Assembly (NCBI GenBank): GCA_041736465.1
Contig: JBGSTO010000462.1
Coordinates: 257,481 to 321,480, forward strand
Source: JAJUJL01 sp041736465
GTDB taxonomy: Bacteria; Chloroflexota; Anaerolineae; Anaerolineales; UBA4823
DNA: 64,000 nucleotides
Direction of reading: 5' to 3'
A program made the position numbers and the translations under genes. This document shows, in pieces, positions 52,120 through 60,982 of this stretch (its first letter is position 1; each line of letters opens with the position of its first letter). The notes beneath the pieces are model-generated. The model was not told the origin of the DNA. It saw only the letters and a program-made list of their open reading frames with translations, and did no database searches.

Positions 52120-55100
52120 ATGCAAACCAAAATCAGCCAATATACCAACGGCATCATGGAAGCTTCATGGATTGCTGCGTTGATCCTCGTTCCATTGTAT
52201 TTTAACGTTTATTCCAGCCGCATCTTCGAACCCGACAAGATTGCGATATTGCGTTCTCTATCGCTTCTGATCCTGGGTGTCTGGATAGTGAAGATTGTCG
52301 ATCAAGGGGGATTCCGCTTAAATGGCGAAGATGGTCTCCGAGGCGTGGTTAAGTTTATCACATCTACCCCGCTGCTTCTTCCGGTGCTATCCCTGGCTGT
52401 GGTCTACATCATTTCTACGATATTCTCAATTGTTCCCTCCACCAGCTTTCTGGGATCCTACCAGCGGCTACAAGGAACCTATACAACCCTATCCTATCTG
52501 GTGATTTTTGCTGCCATTGCCGTAAACCTGCGCGAACGAGACCAGATCGAGCGTATCATTACGACTGCCATCCTGGTTAGTCTGCCGGTTTCATTATACG
52601 GCGTGCTGCAAAAGCTCAGCCTGGATCCGATCCCGTGGGGAGGCGACACCAGCACCCGCATCGCCTCCAATATGGGAAATTCGATCTTCGTGGCGGCCTA
52701 CCTGATCATGATCATCCCTTTGACCATAAGCAGGATGATCAGTTCTTTCGCTATCATCGTCAAAACAGATGACAAGAGCCGGCTGGTCAATCATTTCATC
52801 CAGGGCACCATCTATGTTACCGTGCTGGCACTGCAGATCATCGCTGTATTGCTGACCCAAAGCCGCGGACCTTTTATGGGGATGTTGATCAGCATATTTG
52901 GAGTATTTATCCTGCTTTACCTGTTCATTGTCGGGAAACGCAAGATCGCGCTGGCATGGAGCGGATTACTTGCGCTCGGTGTCATCGGTCTGATCCTTTT
53001 TAACATCGACGGAGGTCCGCTCGAGTCACTGCGCTCTCTGCCGCAAATTGGGCGCTATGGACAGTTGTTGGACCCCGATAGCAACAGTGCTAAGGTTCGC
53101 CGCTATATCTGGCAGGGAACGGTGGATTTAGTCCTGCCCCACGAGCCTCTGGAGTTCCCCGATGGGCGTGCGGATGTGTTCAATCCCATTCGTCCCCTGG
53201 TGGGGTATGGACCAGAGAGCATGTACGTGGCATACAACCCATTTTATATTCCCGAGCTGGCTTATGTAGAGCGGCGCAATGCATCACCAGACCGCTCGCA
53301 TAACGAAACCTGGGACTCGGTAGTTATCACCGGTTTCCTGGGAATGGTGGTCTACATCGCGCTGTTCGAGCTGGTCTTTTATTACGGTCTTAAATGGCTC
53401 GGTGTAATCGCCGGCAAGCGGCAGCAAGTGTGGTTCTTCGTTCTGAGTCTTGGAGGGGGATTACTGGGGGCGATTGCTCTGAGCCTGTGGCGCGGTCCAG
53501 CGTATCTCGGCGTAGGAATTCCGTTTGGAATTCTGGCAGGTCTGATTGTGTATTTGATGGCGATTATTATCTTTGCACCGCAGAATGTGCAGTCAGGCGA
53601 GAGTGACCTTCAGCGGCGCCTGCTGCTGGCAGCGCTGCTGTCAGCTATCGTCGCTCATTTTGCCGAGATCAACTTTGGTATCGCCATCGTTTCCACACGG
53701 ACGCACTTCTGGACCTATGCAGCGTTGATGTTGGTGATTGGCTACTGGATGCCAATCGCTGGGAAGTTATCAAGCCAGGCGCATTCTCTAGAAATGAGTG
53801 GCTCTGCGCTAGATCGCGAAGGGAATAAAGATCGAGCACAGGCTGCTCGCAAAAAGCGGCGCTCGACCCGACAAAATGAGCGCATGCTGCCTGATGAGAT
53901 CGGATTCTCGATGCAGCCAATGATGCTGGCGGGTCTATTAGTTGGACTGGTGCTGGCGACACTGGGTTTTAACTACATCAACAACCCGCGTAATCTAACC
54001 GGTGTTGTTGACATCCTGGTTTCGGCTTTTACCCGGCTGCCCAACAAAAATAATATCTACTCACCGGGCATCCTGCTGCTTTTGGCGACAACCTGGGTTG
54101 CCTTTTCAGCGATGTTTACTGCTGAAATATCCGAACGCAGGTCGCAAGGCTTCAACCTGCGCCAATTTGCAGGTTTACTTGGCGTGAGCGGTGCTGTGGG
54201 GCTGGTTTATTGGCTCTGGCATGCCGGCACCCTTTCCAGCATGGCTCGTTTCACTGCCACCAACATAGACGATGTCTTGAGGCAGGTCGGTAAGTTCGAG
54301 GGGATGATTGCGCAGTTTTATGTGTATATCTTACTGGTCGTTCTCAGCCTGGCGATGTTCTTGATGATTGGAAAGGCGATTCGTCCAGGCTCCGGCACAT
54401 CACTGCGTGCGGTCGTGGCCTCGATCATCGTAACCGTTGGCCTGATCAGCCTGGTGTCTGCCAGCAATCTTCGAGTAATCCAGGCAGATGTCGTTTTCAA
54501 ATTGACCGAGCCATTTTCCCGCGGCGGTCAATGGCCGCTGGCCATCCGCATTTACAACCATGCCAACGAGCTGGCGCCGACTGAAGATTATTACTACCTG
54601 TTTCTCGGTAGGGCTTATCTGGAACAAGCCAGGACGCTTACCGATGCGGCTGAACGGAATGCCTTGATAGAGCAAGCGGCTGTTGATTTGAAGAAAGCCC
54701 AGGAGATCAATCCTCTGAATACCGACCATACTGCCAATCTTGCCAGGTTGTACAGCCTGTGGGCATCCATGGAGAGTGAACCCACCCGGAAGCAGGAACT
54801 GGCAGATACGTCGACAGACTACTTCTCGAAAGCCGTTACGCTCAGCCCGCATTCGGCGCGCTTGTGGAGCGAATGGGCGCTGCTTGACCTGAATATCCTT
54901 GGACAGCCAGAAGAAGCTATCCAGAAAATCAACCAGGCGCTCGAAATCGACCCTAAATATCACTGGGGCTACGCTCTGCAGGGGGAATACTATGCCAGAA
55001 ATGCCCGCCAGGCAGGCAGCGAGCAAGAAAGACTGCAGTTATTAGAATTGGCAATCGAGAGCTATCGTAAGGCTACAGAGATGCCCATCAATGACGATCC

Positions 55101-55377
55101 GAACGCACGGTATAACTACTCGCTGGCATTGGGCAGCCTGTATGTACAGGCTGAAAACCCTCCAGGCGCGCTGGAAGCGTACTTGAAGGCAATGGAATAC
55201 AATCGTAATCCTGCCGACAACTGGCGAATCCAGGAGACGATCGCCTCGATTTATGCTCAAACAGGTGATGTTGAGAATGCGATGAGCTACGCGCAAATGG
55301 CTTTGGCCTCGGCTCCTGACGATCAAAAAAATCGCATCCAGTCCTTGATCGAACAAATACAGCAAATTCAACCGTAG
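52120..55377 (+). CDS. Wzy/O-antigen ligase-like membrane protein with C-terminal TPR repeats
   Basis: 1085 aa from ATG 52120; an in-frame GTG at 52057 would lie upstream of a likely -10 (TATACT 52093-52098). About ten to eleven helices in the first ~480 residues include LLTQSRGPFMGMLISIFGVFILL (Wzy_C signature) and a long external loop with RNASPDRSHNETWD (the conserved His region). More helices follow around 610-800, after a charged linker near 575-605. The last ~270 residues contain about five TPR-like repeats (YYYLFLGRAYLEQAR, ALEIDPKYHWGYALQGEYYARNA, PPGALEAYLKAMEYN). It probably polymerises or ligates the surface polysaccharide. Confidence 0.88.
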   Translation: MQTKISQYTNGIMEASWIAALILVPLYFNVYSSRIFEPDKIAILRSLSLLILGVWIVKIVDQGGFRLNGEDGLRGVVKFITSTPLLLPVLSLAVVYIISTIFSIVPSTSFLGSYQRLQGTYTTLSYLVIFAAIAVNLRERDQIERIITTAILVSLPVSLYGVLQKLSLDPIPWGGDTSTRIASNMGNSIFVAAYLIMIIPLTISRMISSFAIIVKTDDKSRLVNHFIQGTIYVTVLALQIIAVLLTQSRGPFMGMLISIFGVFILLYLFIVGKRKIALAWSGLLALGVIGLILFNIDGGPLESLRSLPQIGRYGQLLDPDSNSAKVRRYIWQGTVDLVLPHEPLEFPDGRADVFNPIRPLVGYGPESMYVAYNPFYIPELAYVERRNASPDRSHNETWDSVVITGFLGMVVYIALFELVFYYGLKWLGVIAGKRQQVWFFVLSLGGGLLGAIALSLWRGPAYLGVGIPFGILAGLIVYLMAIIIFAPQNVQSGESDLQRRLLLAALLSAIVAHFAEINFGIAIVSTRTHFWTYAALMLVIGYWMPIAGKLSSQAHSLEMSGSALDREGNKDRAQAARKKRRSTRQNERMLPDEIGFSMQPMMLAGLLVGLVLATLGFNYINNPRNLTGVVDILVSAFTRLPNKNNIYSPGILLLLATTWVAFSAMFTAEISERRSQGFNLRQFAGLLGVSGAVGLVYWLWHAGTLSSMARFTATNIDDVLRQVGKFEGMIAQFYVYILLVVLSLAMFLMIGKAIRPGSGTSLRAVVASIIVTVGLISLVSASNLRVIQADVVFKLTEPFSRGGQWPLAIRIYNHANELAPTEDYYYLFLGRAYLEQARTLTDAAERNALIEQAAVDLKKAQEINPLNTDHTANLARLYSLWASMESEPTRKQELADTSTDYFSKAVTLSPHSARLWSEWALLDLNILGQPEEAIQKINQALEIDPKYHWGYALQGEYYARNARQAGSEQERLQLLELAIESYRKATEMPINDDPNARYNYSLALGSLYVQAENPPGALEAYLKAMEYNRNPADNWRIQETIASIYAQTGDVENAMSYAQMALASAPDDQKNRIQSLIEQIQQIQP

Positions 55378-55385
55378 ATGGTGTG

Positions 55386-57176
55386 ATGGTCTTCCTGGCG
55401 CTGGTAGTCTCCTTTCTTGGCGGTTTGCTGCTGGTGCCAATAGCCAGGATCGTAAGCATCCGGCTGGGCAAGGTCAGCCCGCCCCGGGCTGATCGCTGGC
55501 ACAGCAAACCGACTCCTCTCCTGGGAGGGGTGGCGATCTACGTGTCTTTCATGGCTACGATTTTCGCATATGCCCTGATAACTCGCTCCTGGCAGGAGAT
55601 TCCGTGGGGGCTGCTTTTGGGCTCATCAATCATGTTTGCCCTGGGTCTGTACGATGACTTTAAACCGCTTACACCGCCTGCCAAACTGATTGGGCAGATT
55701 GTAGCCGTCATGGTTGTGATCTACCTGGGATACACCTCCAGCTTCTTTACTCCCAGGTTGGGCGATTCATTGGTCGCTCAGATCCCCAATGTGCTGTTGA
55801 CAATTATTTGGCTGGTAGGCATCTCGAACGCCATCAATCTGCTGGATAATATGGATGGTCTGGCAGGTGGCATATCGTTCATCGCGGTCGGGCTGATGAG
55901 TGTGTTGTTCTGGCAAGCGGGCAATACCGGCTTGCTCGCAATCAGCCTTGGGTTGGCAGGCAGCACGTTAGCATTCTTATTTTACAATTTTCCACCGGCG
56001 AAGATTTTTATGGGAGACAGCGGCTCGATGCTGCTGGGATTTACACTGGCGGTGCTGGCAATTGCGCGCCAACCGCAGGCATCGAACTTGTTCGCCATCA
56101 TGGGTGTACCCACCCTGCTGCTGCTTTTGCCAATTCTGGATACGACGCTGGTAACCCTGACACGGCTGTTGCGCGGCCAATCGCCCGCTCAGGGCGGGCG
56201 TGACCATACATCTCACCGTTTAATCGCTTTTGGTCTCAGCGAGCGGCAGGCCGTGCTAACCTTATTCGCAGTTGCGCTGCTATCCGGAATTGCTGCGCTG
56301 GCGATAGAGAATCTGGATTATTCCCTTAGCCTGTTTATCATTCCAGTATTAGTCCTTACGTTATCCCTGGCAACTGCGTATCTGGGACGTTTGAAGGTAG
56401 TTACACCGGCTCAACAAGGCACACCGAGTGTAATCACGCGCTTGATGATCGAGCTAACCTACCGGCGCAGGCTGCTGGAGATCCTGTTTGACTTTGTCTT
56501 GATCGGTGTGGCGTATTACGTATCCTTCCTGGTATACGCTCGCTTTTCGATGCCGGTTGAAATACTGGAGCAGTATCTGGCAACTCTGCCGATTGCCTAT
56601 GCAGGCGCATATATCTCTTTTGCAACAATGGGCGTATACCGCGGGGTATGGCGCTATGTTGGTATTGATGATTTACTGCGCTATATTCGCGCCACCCTGG
56701 GCACGGTAGCGCTGGCAACGCCGGTTATCCTTTTACTCTACCGGGATTCTTATCCCGTGGAAGTTCTGCTGTTCATGGCAGTATTTCTCTTCATGGGGCT
56801 GGCAGCATCGCGCTCATCATTTAAGATTTTAGACCGGGCGTACGGGCAGCAGCATACGGGTGAGCAGCAGCGCGTGCTAATTTACGGCGCGGGAGATACC
56901 GGCGAAATCGCAGCCCGCTGGTTGATTATGAACCCTGAATTTCGACTGCGGGTGGTTGGATATATCGACGATGATTCATTTAAAATTGGACGCCAGATTC
57001 ATGGGATCACCGTGTTGGGCGGGCTTGACCAGCTCGATGATGTGATCACCCGAAAGCGCGTGGATGGAATCTTGCTCACCACGGACGGGAAAAAGAAGGA
57101 TGAACTGATGTTGATCTGCAGCAAACGCGAGTGCTGGGTAAAAACGCTGCGTTTGGATATTGTGCCCGTAGATTAA
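55386..57176 (+). CDS. WecA/MraY-type phosphosugar transferase fused to truncated CapD/WbpM N-terminal half
   Basis: 596 aa (ATG 55386; a GTG lies one codon upstream). Residues ~1-335 are a polyprenyl-phosphate GlcNAc/HexNAc-1-phosphate transferase: ALGLYDDFKPLTPPAKLIGQ, NLLDNMDGLAGG, FLFYNFPPAKIFMGDSGSMLLGF and HRLIAFGLSERQAVL. Residues ~350-480 add four helices of the nucleotide-sugar dehydratase N-terminus (YRRRLLEILFDFVLIG...MGVYRGVWRYVGIDDLLRY), and ~495-596 a Rossmann fold QRVLIYGAGDTGEIAARWL. The catalytic dehydratase domain that normally follows is missing. It would start lipid-linked repeat units; the fused part may sense or bind a nucleotide. Confidence 0.87.
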   Translation: MVFLALVVSFLGGLLLVPIARIVSIRLGKVSPPRADRWHSKPTPLLGGVAIYVSFMATIFAYALITRSWQEIPWGLLLGSSIMFALGLYDDFKPLTPPAKLIGQIVAVMVVIYLGYTSSFFTPRLGDSLVAQIPNVLLTIIWLVGISNAINLLDNMDGLAGGISFIAVGLMSVLFWQAGNTGLLAISLGLAGSTLAFLFYNFPPAKIFMGDSGSMLLGFTLAVLAIARQPQASNLFAIMGVPTLLLLLPILDTTLVTLTRLLRGQSPAQGGRDHTSHRLIAFGLSERQAVLTLFAVALLSGIAALAIENLDYSLSLFIIPVLVLTLSLATAYLGRLKVVTPAQQGTPSVITRLMIELTYRRRLLEILFDFVLIGVAYYVSFLVYARFSMPVEILEQYLATLPIAYAGAYISFATMGVYRGVWRYVGIDDLLRYIRATLGTVALATPVILLLYRDSYPVEVLLFMAVFLFMGLAASRSSFKILDRAYGQQHTGEQQRVLIYGAGDTGEIAARWLIMNPEFRLRVVGYIDDDSFKIGRQIHGITVLGGLDQLDDVITRKRVDGILLTTDGKKKDELMLICSKRECWVKTLRLDIVPVD

Positions 57177-57190
57177 GGAGGGCAGCCTGT

Positions 57191-58273
57191 GTGAAAAATA
57201 AAACGAGTTCCGCAGTCCCGTTTATTCAAGTAAAAGGTACTCATCGCCAAATCGGACAGCAAATTGGGGAAGCATGCCGCGAACAGGTACAGCTTAGTGT
57301 AGAGAATGCGCGCGCATTGTTGGGGGCTGCCTACGACGAGCTGCAGTTGACCTGGGATGGCGCCCAGATACAGTCACGCAAATATCTGCCTTTCGCGCAG
57401 GAACGATATCCGCAGTATGTTGATGAACTGCTGGGAATTGCGGAAGGCGCTAATTCCACCTTCGATGATATTGCCGTGCTCAACGTAATGGAAGCGGTGA
57501 CTTCAGATGCACTCCACCTGGATAAATGTACCAGCGTGGCGGTAAACGAGAAATATACCGCCGACGGCAATGTGCTGATTGCACATAATGAGGATTGGCT
57601 GCCGGAAGATGAAAGCTGTGTGTATGTGGTGCATGCGACGCCGGATGGTGAACCCCCATTCCTGGGGATGACCTACGGTGGTTTACTGCCCAATATCGGG
57701 TTTAATGCTGCGGGCATCGCTCAGTGCTGCGACTCGGTTTACCCGAACGACAGCCGTATTGGCATTCCCCGTCTGGTAGTTTCACGGGCGGTGCTGGCGG
57801 CACGTACACTCGAGGAGGCTATTCGCGCCACTGTATCGCCACACCGCGCGGCTGGGTACAACCATCTATTGGCGCACGAGAGCGGGGAATTATACAATGT
57901 GGAAGTCTCAGCCCGCAGTTTTGCCATCCTGCATGGCACGGATGGCTATGTTGTGCATACGAACTTTTACCTGGACCCCAAGATGCAGGCGATCGAGTAC
58001 GAGCCTGATGAGCTGATTGGAACGCGTGTGCGTTATTACCGGACGCTAAATCTGCTTTTACAGAATAAAAACCATACGGTTAAGTCGCTAAAAACCATTC
58101 AAAGAGATCACATGAATTACCCTAACTCGGTCTGCAATCATCCTGAGGAGGATCTCAAACCGCTGGATCGCCAAAAAACGATCAATGCGCTGGTAATCGA
58201 TTTGGAAGCACGCTGCATGTATATTGCATGGGGAAACCCGTGCACCAGCACGTATCATACATTCCACCTGTAA
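57191..58273 (+). CDS. C45-family (acyl-CoA:6-APA acyltransferase-like) N-terminal nucleophile hydrolase
   Basis: 360 aa from GTG 57191, chosen because AAGGAGGG lies eight bases upstream; longer frames overlap the preceding gene. VPFIQVKGTHRQIGQQIGEACREQV begins the domain; DKCTSVAVNEKYTADGNVLIAHNEDW contains the predicted autocatalytic cleavage site and nucleophile Cys113. Later NIGFNAAGIAQCCDS and NHLLAHESGELYNVEVSA complete the Ntn fold. Relatives cleave or transfer acyl groups on peptides and small amides. Its link to the polysaccharide locus is only positional. Confidence 0.86.
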   Translation: MKNKTSSAVPFIQVKGTHRQIGQQIGEACREQVQLSVENARALLGAAYDELQLTWDGAQIQSRKYLPFAQERYPQYVDELLGIAEGANSTFDDIAVLNVMEAVTSDALHLDKCTSVAVNEKYTADGNVLIAHNEDWLPEDESCVYVVHATPDGEPPFLGMTYGGLLPNIGFNAAGIAQCCDSVYPNDSRIGIPRLVVSRAVLAARTLEEAIRATVSPHRAAGYNHLLAHESGELYNVEVSARSFAILHGTDGYVVHTNFYLDPKMQAIEYEPDELIGTRVRYYRTLNLLLQNKNHTVKSLKTIQRDHMNYPNSVCNHPEEDLKPLDRQKTINALVIDLEARCMYIAWGNPCTSTYHTFHL

Positions 58274-58283
58274 GCGCTCCGGC

Positions 58284-58338
58284 AAGCCTTGAAGGCAGAA
58301 GCAGTCGCAGAAGGCATCGCAATTTGCGATCAAGGCTT
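58284..58338. terminator. hairpins between convergent genes
   Basis: Arms AAGCCTTGA (58284-58292) and TCAAGGCTT (58330-58338) enclose a second near-perfect hairpin ATCGCAA/TTGCGAT. Located after the C45 hydrolase stop and before the convergent exonuclease stop. No T-run; termination is inferred from position. Confidence 0.4.
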
Positions 58339-58412
58339 AATGCGTATAGCCATTAAGAAAATAAAGCAACCAGCTTAAAGCTTTATATTCAGAAGAAGTC
58401 AGCCAAGTGCAG

Positions 58413-59669
58413 TCAGCCAGCAGAATTTTTGTTTGTTAGCTTTTTTATGAGCCTGTCTTGTCGATGGGTCAGCTGCTGCATCCACTGCTGGCGAAGATAG
58501 CGAGAAAGGGGGAGTCTGCCGGCTAACTGCATGGCTCGCCCGGTCCAATCTAATGCAGGGGTAAGCTGCCTGGTTTGATGTTCATAATATTTCGCCAGCT
58601 GGAGATGCGCGTCCAGGTCATCCAGCAGGGCAGCCCGTTCCCACAAAGCGATCGCGGAGTTGTAATCCTGGCGGCGTCTGTGTATCCCCGCCAGGCGATG
58701 CATGGCCTGAACAACCAGCAGCCGATTTTGACCAACCTCCGCCAAGTCGCTGTGTTCAAGCCCATGCAAGTAAAGATCTGCTGCCTTATCCAGCTCGCCT
58801 TGTTCCTCGAATAACCGTGCCAGTGCCAGCAGGTCAACCCCATGCTCTGAGGCCTCTACCACCGGGTCGTGAAGCACGCCGGCAACATGATCCAGCAGTG
58901 CAGAGAGCGTGAGAACATCCATGGCATTGTGGTAAAAGACCGGCTTCAACAGGGCGGCATTACCGGTTTTGAGATAATCAAAATAACGATTTGGAATCAA
59001 CCAGCCAGGAATATCTTCTTCATTGCGGTTGGTATATAAGATCTCGACTTCGATGTTTCCCAGGGTGCGGCTGGCAAGGCGGTTGCGCCATAAGCGTCGC
59101 GCCAGGTGCAGAAGATCCACATGAGCAAATCTCAGGAAAGGTGAGATCTGCTGGTTTACCTGATAGCGCGTATTGAGCAGGGGGATATCAAAGCTTTTAC
59201 CATTGTAGGTGACAACTATTTCGCATGGCGACAGGAAAGACTCCAATGCTTCGAGCAGCGCCGGCTCTTCAGAGGGATCGCGCATAAAGAATTGGACGAG
59301 ATGGAAAGTATCGCCGATCATGCGCCCGGCTCCAACCAGAAAGGCATAGGTGCCAGTGCCTCCGGACAAACCCGTGGTTTCGGTATCCAGGAATGCAAAG
59401 GAGTCGCTCGGAAGATTGGCTACACGGTCATCCCCGCTCCAAACCGCCAGTCGTTCTCGAGGCGCAGCCATCTGCAGTGCTTTACGCCCATGCGTATAAG
59501 TCGACGGAAAGAACTCTTCTACAAGGTAGGTTTCACCAAAGGATGTCCGTTGGGCATGCCCACCCAAGGTGGAATCCAGGGATGGTGGTTTCGGGCGTTG
59601 GGGAGGCGCCAGATCGCTGGCGCCAACCTTTACACCCAACGCTTTGAGTTTGTCCGCGAGCGAGGGCAT
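58413..59669 (-). CDS. YprB-like RNase H-fold exonuclease with C-terminal helical repeats
   Basis: 418 aa. The exonuclease domain (~85-265) carries DEDD residues: FLDTETTGLSGGTGTYAFLVG (DxE), IVTYNGKSFDIPLLNTRY (Asp), and YHNAMDVLTLSALLDHV (final Asp, YxxxD form). The last ~150 residues are TPR-like helices (LARLFEEQGELDKAADLYLHGLEHS, YNSAIALWERAALLDDLDAHLQLAKYYEH). Nucleic acid substrate unknown; family COG3359. The N-terminal ~80 residues look disordered. Confidence 0.87.
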   Translation of the reverse strand: MPSLADKLKALGVKVGASDLAPPQRPKPPSLDSTLGGHAQRTSFGETYLVEEFFPSTYTHGRKALQMAAPRERLAVWSGDDRVANLPSDSFAFLDTETTGLSGGTGTYAFLVGAGRMIGDTFHLVQFFMRDPSEEPALLEALESFLSPCEIVVTYNGKSFDIPLLNTRYQVNQQISPFLRFAHVDLLHLARRLWRNRLASRTLGNIEVEILYTNRNEEDIPGWLIPNRYFDYLKTGNAALLKPVFYHNAMDVLTLSALLDHVAGVLHDPVVEASEHGVDLLALARLFEEQGELDKAADLYLHGLEHSDLAEVGQNRLLVVQAMHRLAGIHRRRQDYNSAIALWERAALLDDLDAHLQLAKYYEHQTRQLTPALDWTGRAMQLAGRLPLSRYLRQQWMQQLTHRQDRLIKKLTNKNSAG

Positions 59670-59679
59670 CGATTCTGGA

Positions 59680-60831
59680 TTAGCGCAGGTAATCCCAGGG
59701 ATTCAACTTTGCGCCGTTGTAAACCAGCTCGAAGTGCAGGTGTGGACCGGTTGAATTTCCAGTGCTGCCCAAACCGCCGATGTACCCGCCCTGGAACACG
59801 CTTTGACCGCAGCCTACTCCCACTGCACTCAGGTGAGCATAGGCGCTTTGCCAGCCGTTCCCGTGGTCAATCACGATCAGGTATCCGTAACCAAAGTTGC
59901 TCCAGCCCGCGTAAACCACAACACCGCTATCGGTCGCAAAAATTGCATTGCCGACCGAGCCGGCGATATCGATGGCGGGATGAATGCCAGTATAGTCATA
60001 GCCGGATAAAAATCTTTCTGTCGTGGGCCACACAAAAGTGCCTGTGCCGACAGCACCTTCATAGATTGATCCACAGTGGCCCTCACCATAGTAACGGGCT
60101 GAAGCCGGGTTGGTGCGGGAAATGGCAGGCGGCCCCCAATCTTTTAAGGGACGCTTGCCACCTGGGATGATCAGCCATTCCCCCAGCACGATGTTGGGTT
60201 TATTTAGATCTCCAGATGCCAGGTCGATGCGGTTCCCAGAGTAGCTGGTAATTGCGTCTGGCTCAACGCTAAATTGGGCAGCGATACCATTGATGGTATC
60301 GTTCGGACCCCACTTATAGTAGGTACCATTGGTTGGCAAGATGTTCAGAACCTGATCTTTTGAAAGCAAGTGCGGGTTATCTTCAAGGGTCTCGAAGTTG
60401 CCCCACAAGATTGTCTCGGGCTTCAATCCAAATTTATCGGCGATACTAAACAGACTGTCACCGGTTTCCACGGTATAGGTGATCACATCCACTCGCGGCC
60501 GCGAGGGGATAGTGGTGTACAAAAGGGTCTCGCGGTTGATCCCAGATAACCTCGCGTTCGAGAAAGCAGGCAGCGCGGGCAGGTTTACTGCATCTGGTCC
60601 TCCCGCCCCGGAAAACTCAGGCTGGTTTTGGGAGTCTGCGACCTCGGATGTTTCCGGCGAGCCGGTTTGAGACGATCCGCCTGGTGAGGCGATCGCGTTC
60701 GCAGGCAACACATAGCGCTGTAACAGCAGATAACCCAACCAGCCCAGAATGGCGATGGTTGCGAGGTTAACTACCAGGATGAAACCACGCCGTTTCGGCG
60801 GAATTTGATCCTGTGGTTTTATTTCAGGCAT
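59680..60831 (-). CDS. membrane-anchored LysM and M23 peptidase (cell wall hydrolase)
   Basis: 383 aa from ATG 60831 (GAGGA upstream; a longer frame to 60870 lacks one). A basic cytoplasmic start, one membrane helix at ~18-38, a Ser/Gly-rich linker, two LysM-like modules (~115-170 ITYTVETGDSLFSIADKFGLKPETILWGN; ~175-230), then an M23 domain with HPAIDIAG (zinc His/Asp) and GPHLHFEL (HxH). It would bind and cut peptidoglycan or another wall polymer outside the cell, or act as a divisome/cell-separation factor. Complete active site. Confidence 0.92.
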   Translation of the reverse strand: MPEIKPQDQIPPKRRGFILVVNLATIAILGWLGYLLLQRYVLPANAIASPGGSSQTGSPETSEVADSQNQPEFSGAGGPDAVNLPALPAFSNARLSGINRETLLYTTIPSRPRVDVITYTVETGDSLFSIADKFGLKPETILWGNFETLEDNPHLLSKDQVLNILPTNGTYYKWGPNDTINGIAAQFSVEPDAITSYSGNRIDLASGDLNKPNIVLGEWLIIPGGKRPLKDWGPPAISRTNPASARYYGEGHCGSIYEGAVGTGTFVWPTTERFLSGYDYTGIHPAIDIAGSVGNAIFATDSGVVVYAGWSNFGYGYLIVIDHGNGWQSAYAHLSAVGVGCGQSVFQGGYIGGLGSTGNSTGPHLHFELVYNGAKLNPWDYLR

Positions 60832-60982
60832 GTTCAATTCCTCGTACTCATACGTTAACTTTGACAGCAAACATTAAGTCAGCCTCTCTCAGCACAGGCC
60901 TGGTTTGCTCTGGAGATTACACCTGCCGATTTTACTATAATTTCTGCCTGCAGTCGGCCTCGGTATACGGCCTTGTGAACGC

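Noticed and set aside
59292..60170. Long plus-strand open frame (about 290 codons) opposite the exonuclease and M23 genes
   Set aside because: Composition is arginine/serine-rich and low in normal motifs; both minus-strand genes are clearly real and explain the openness.
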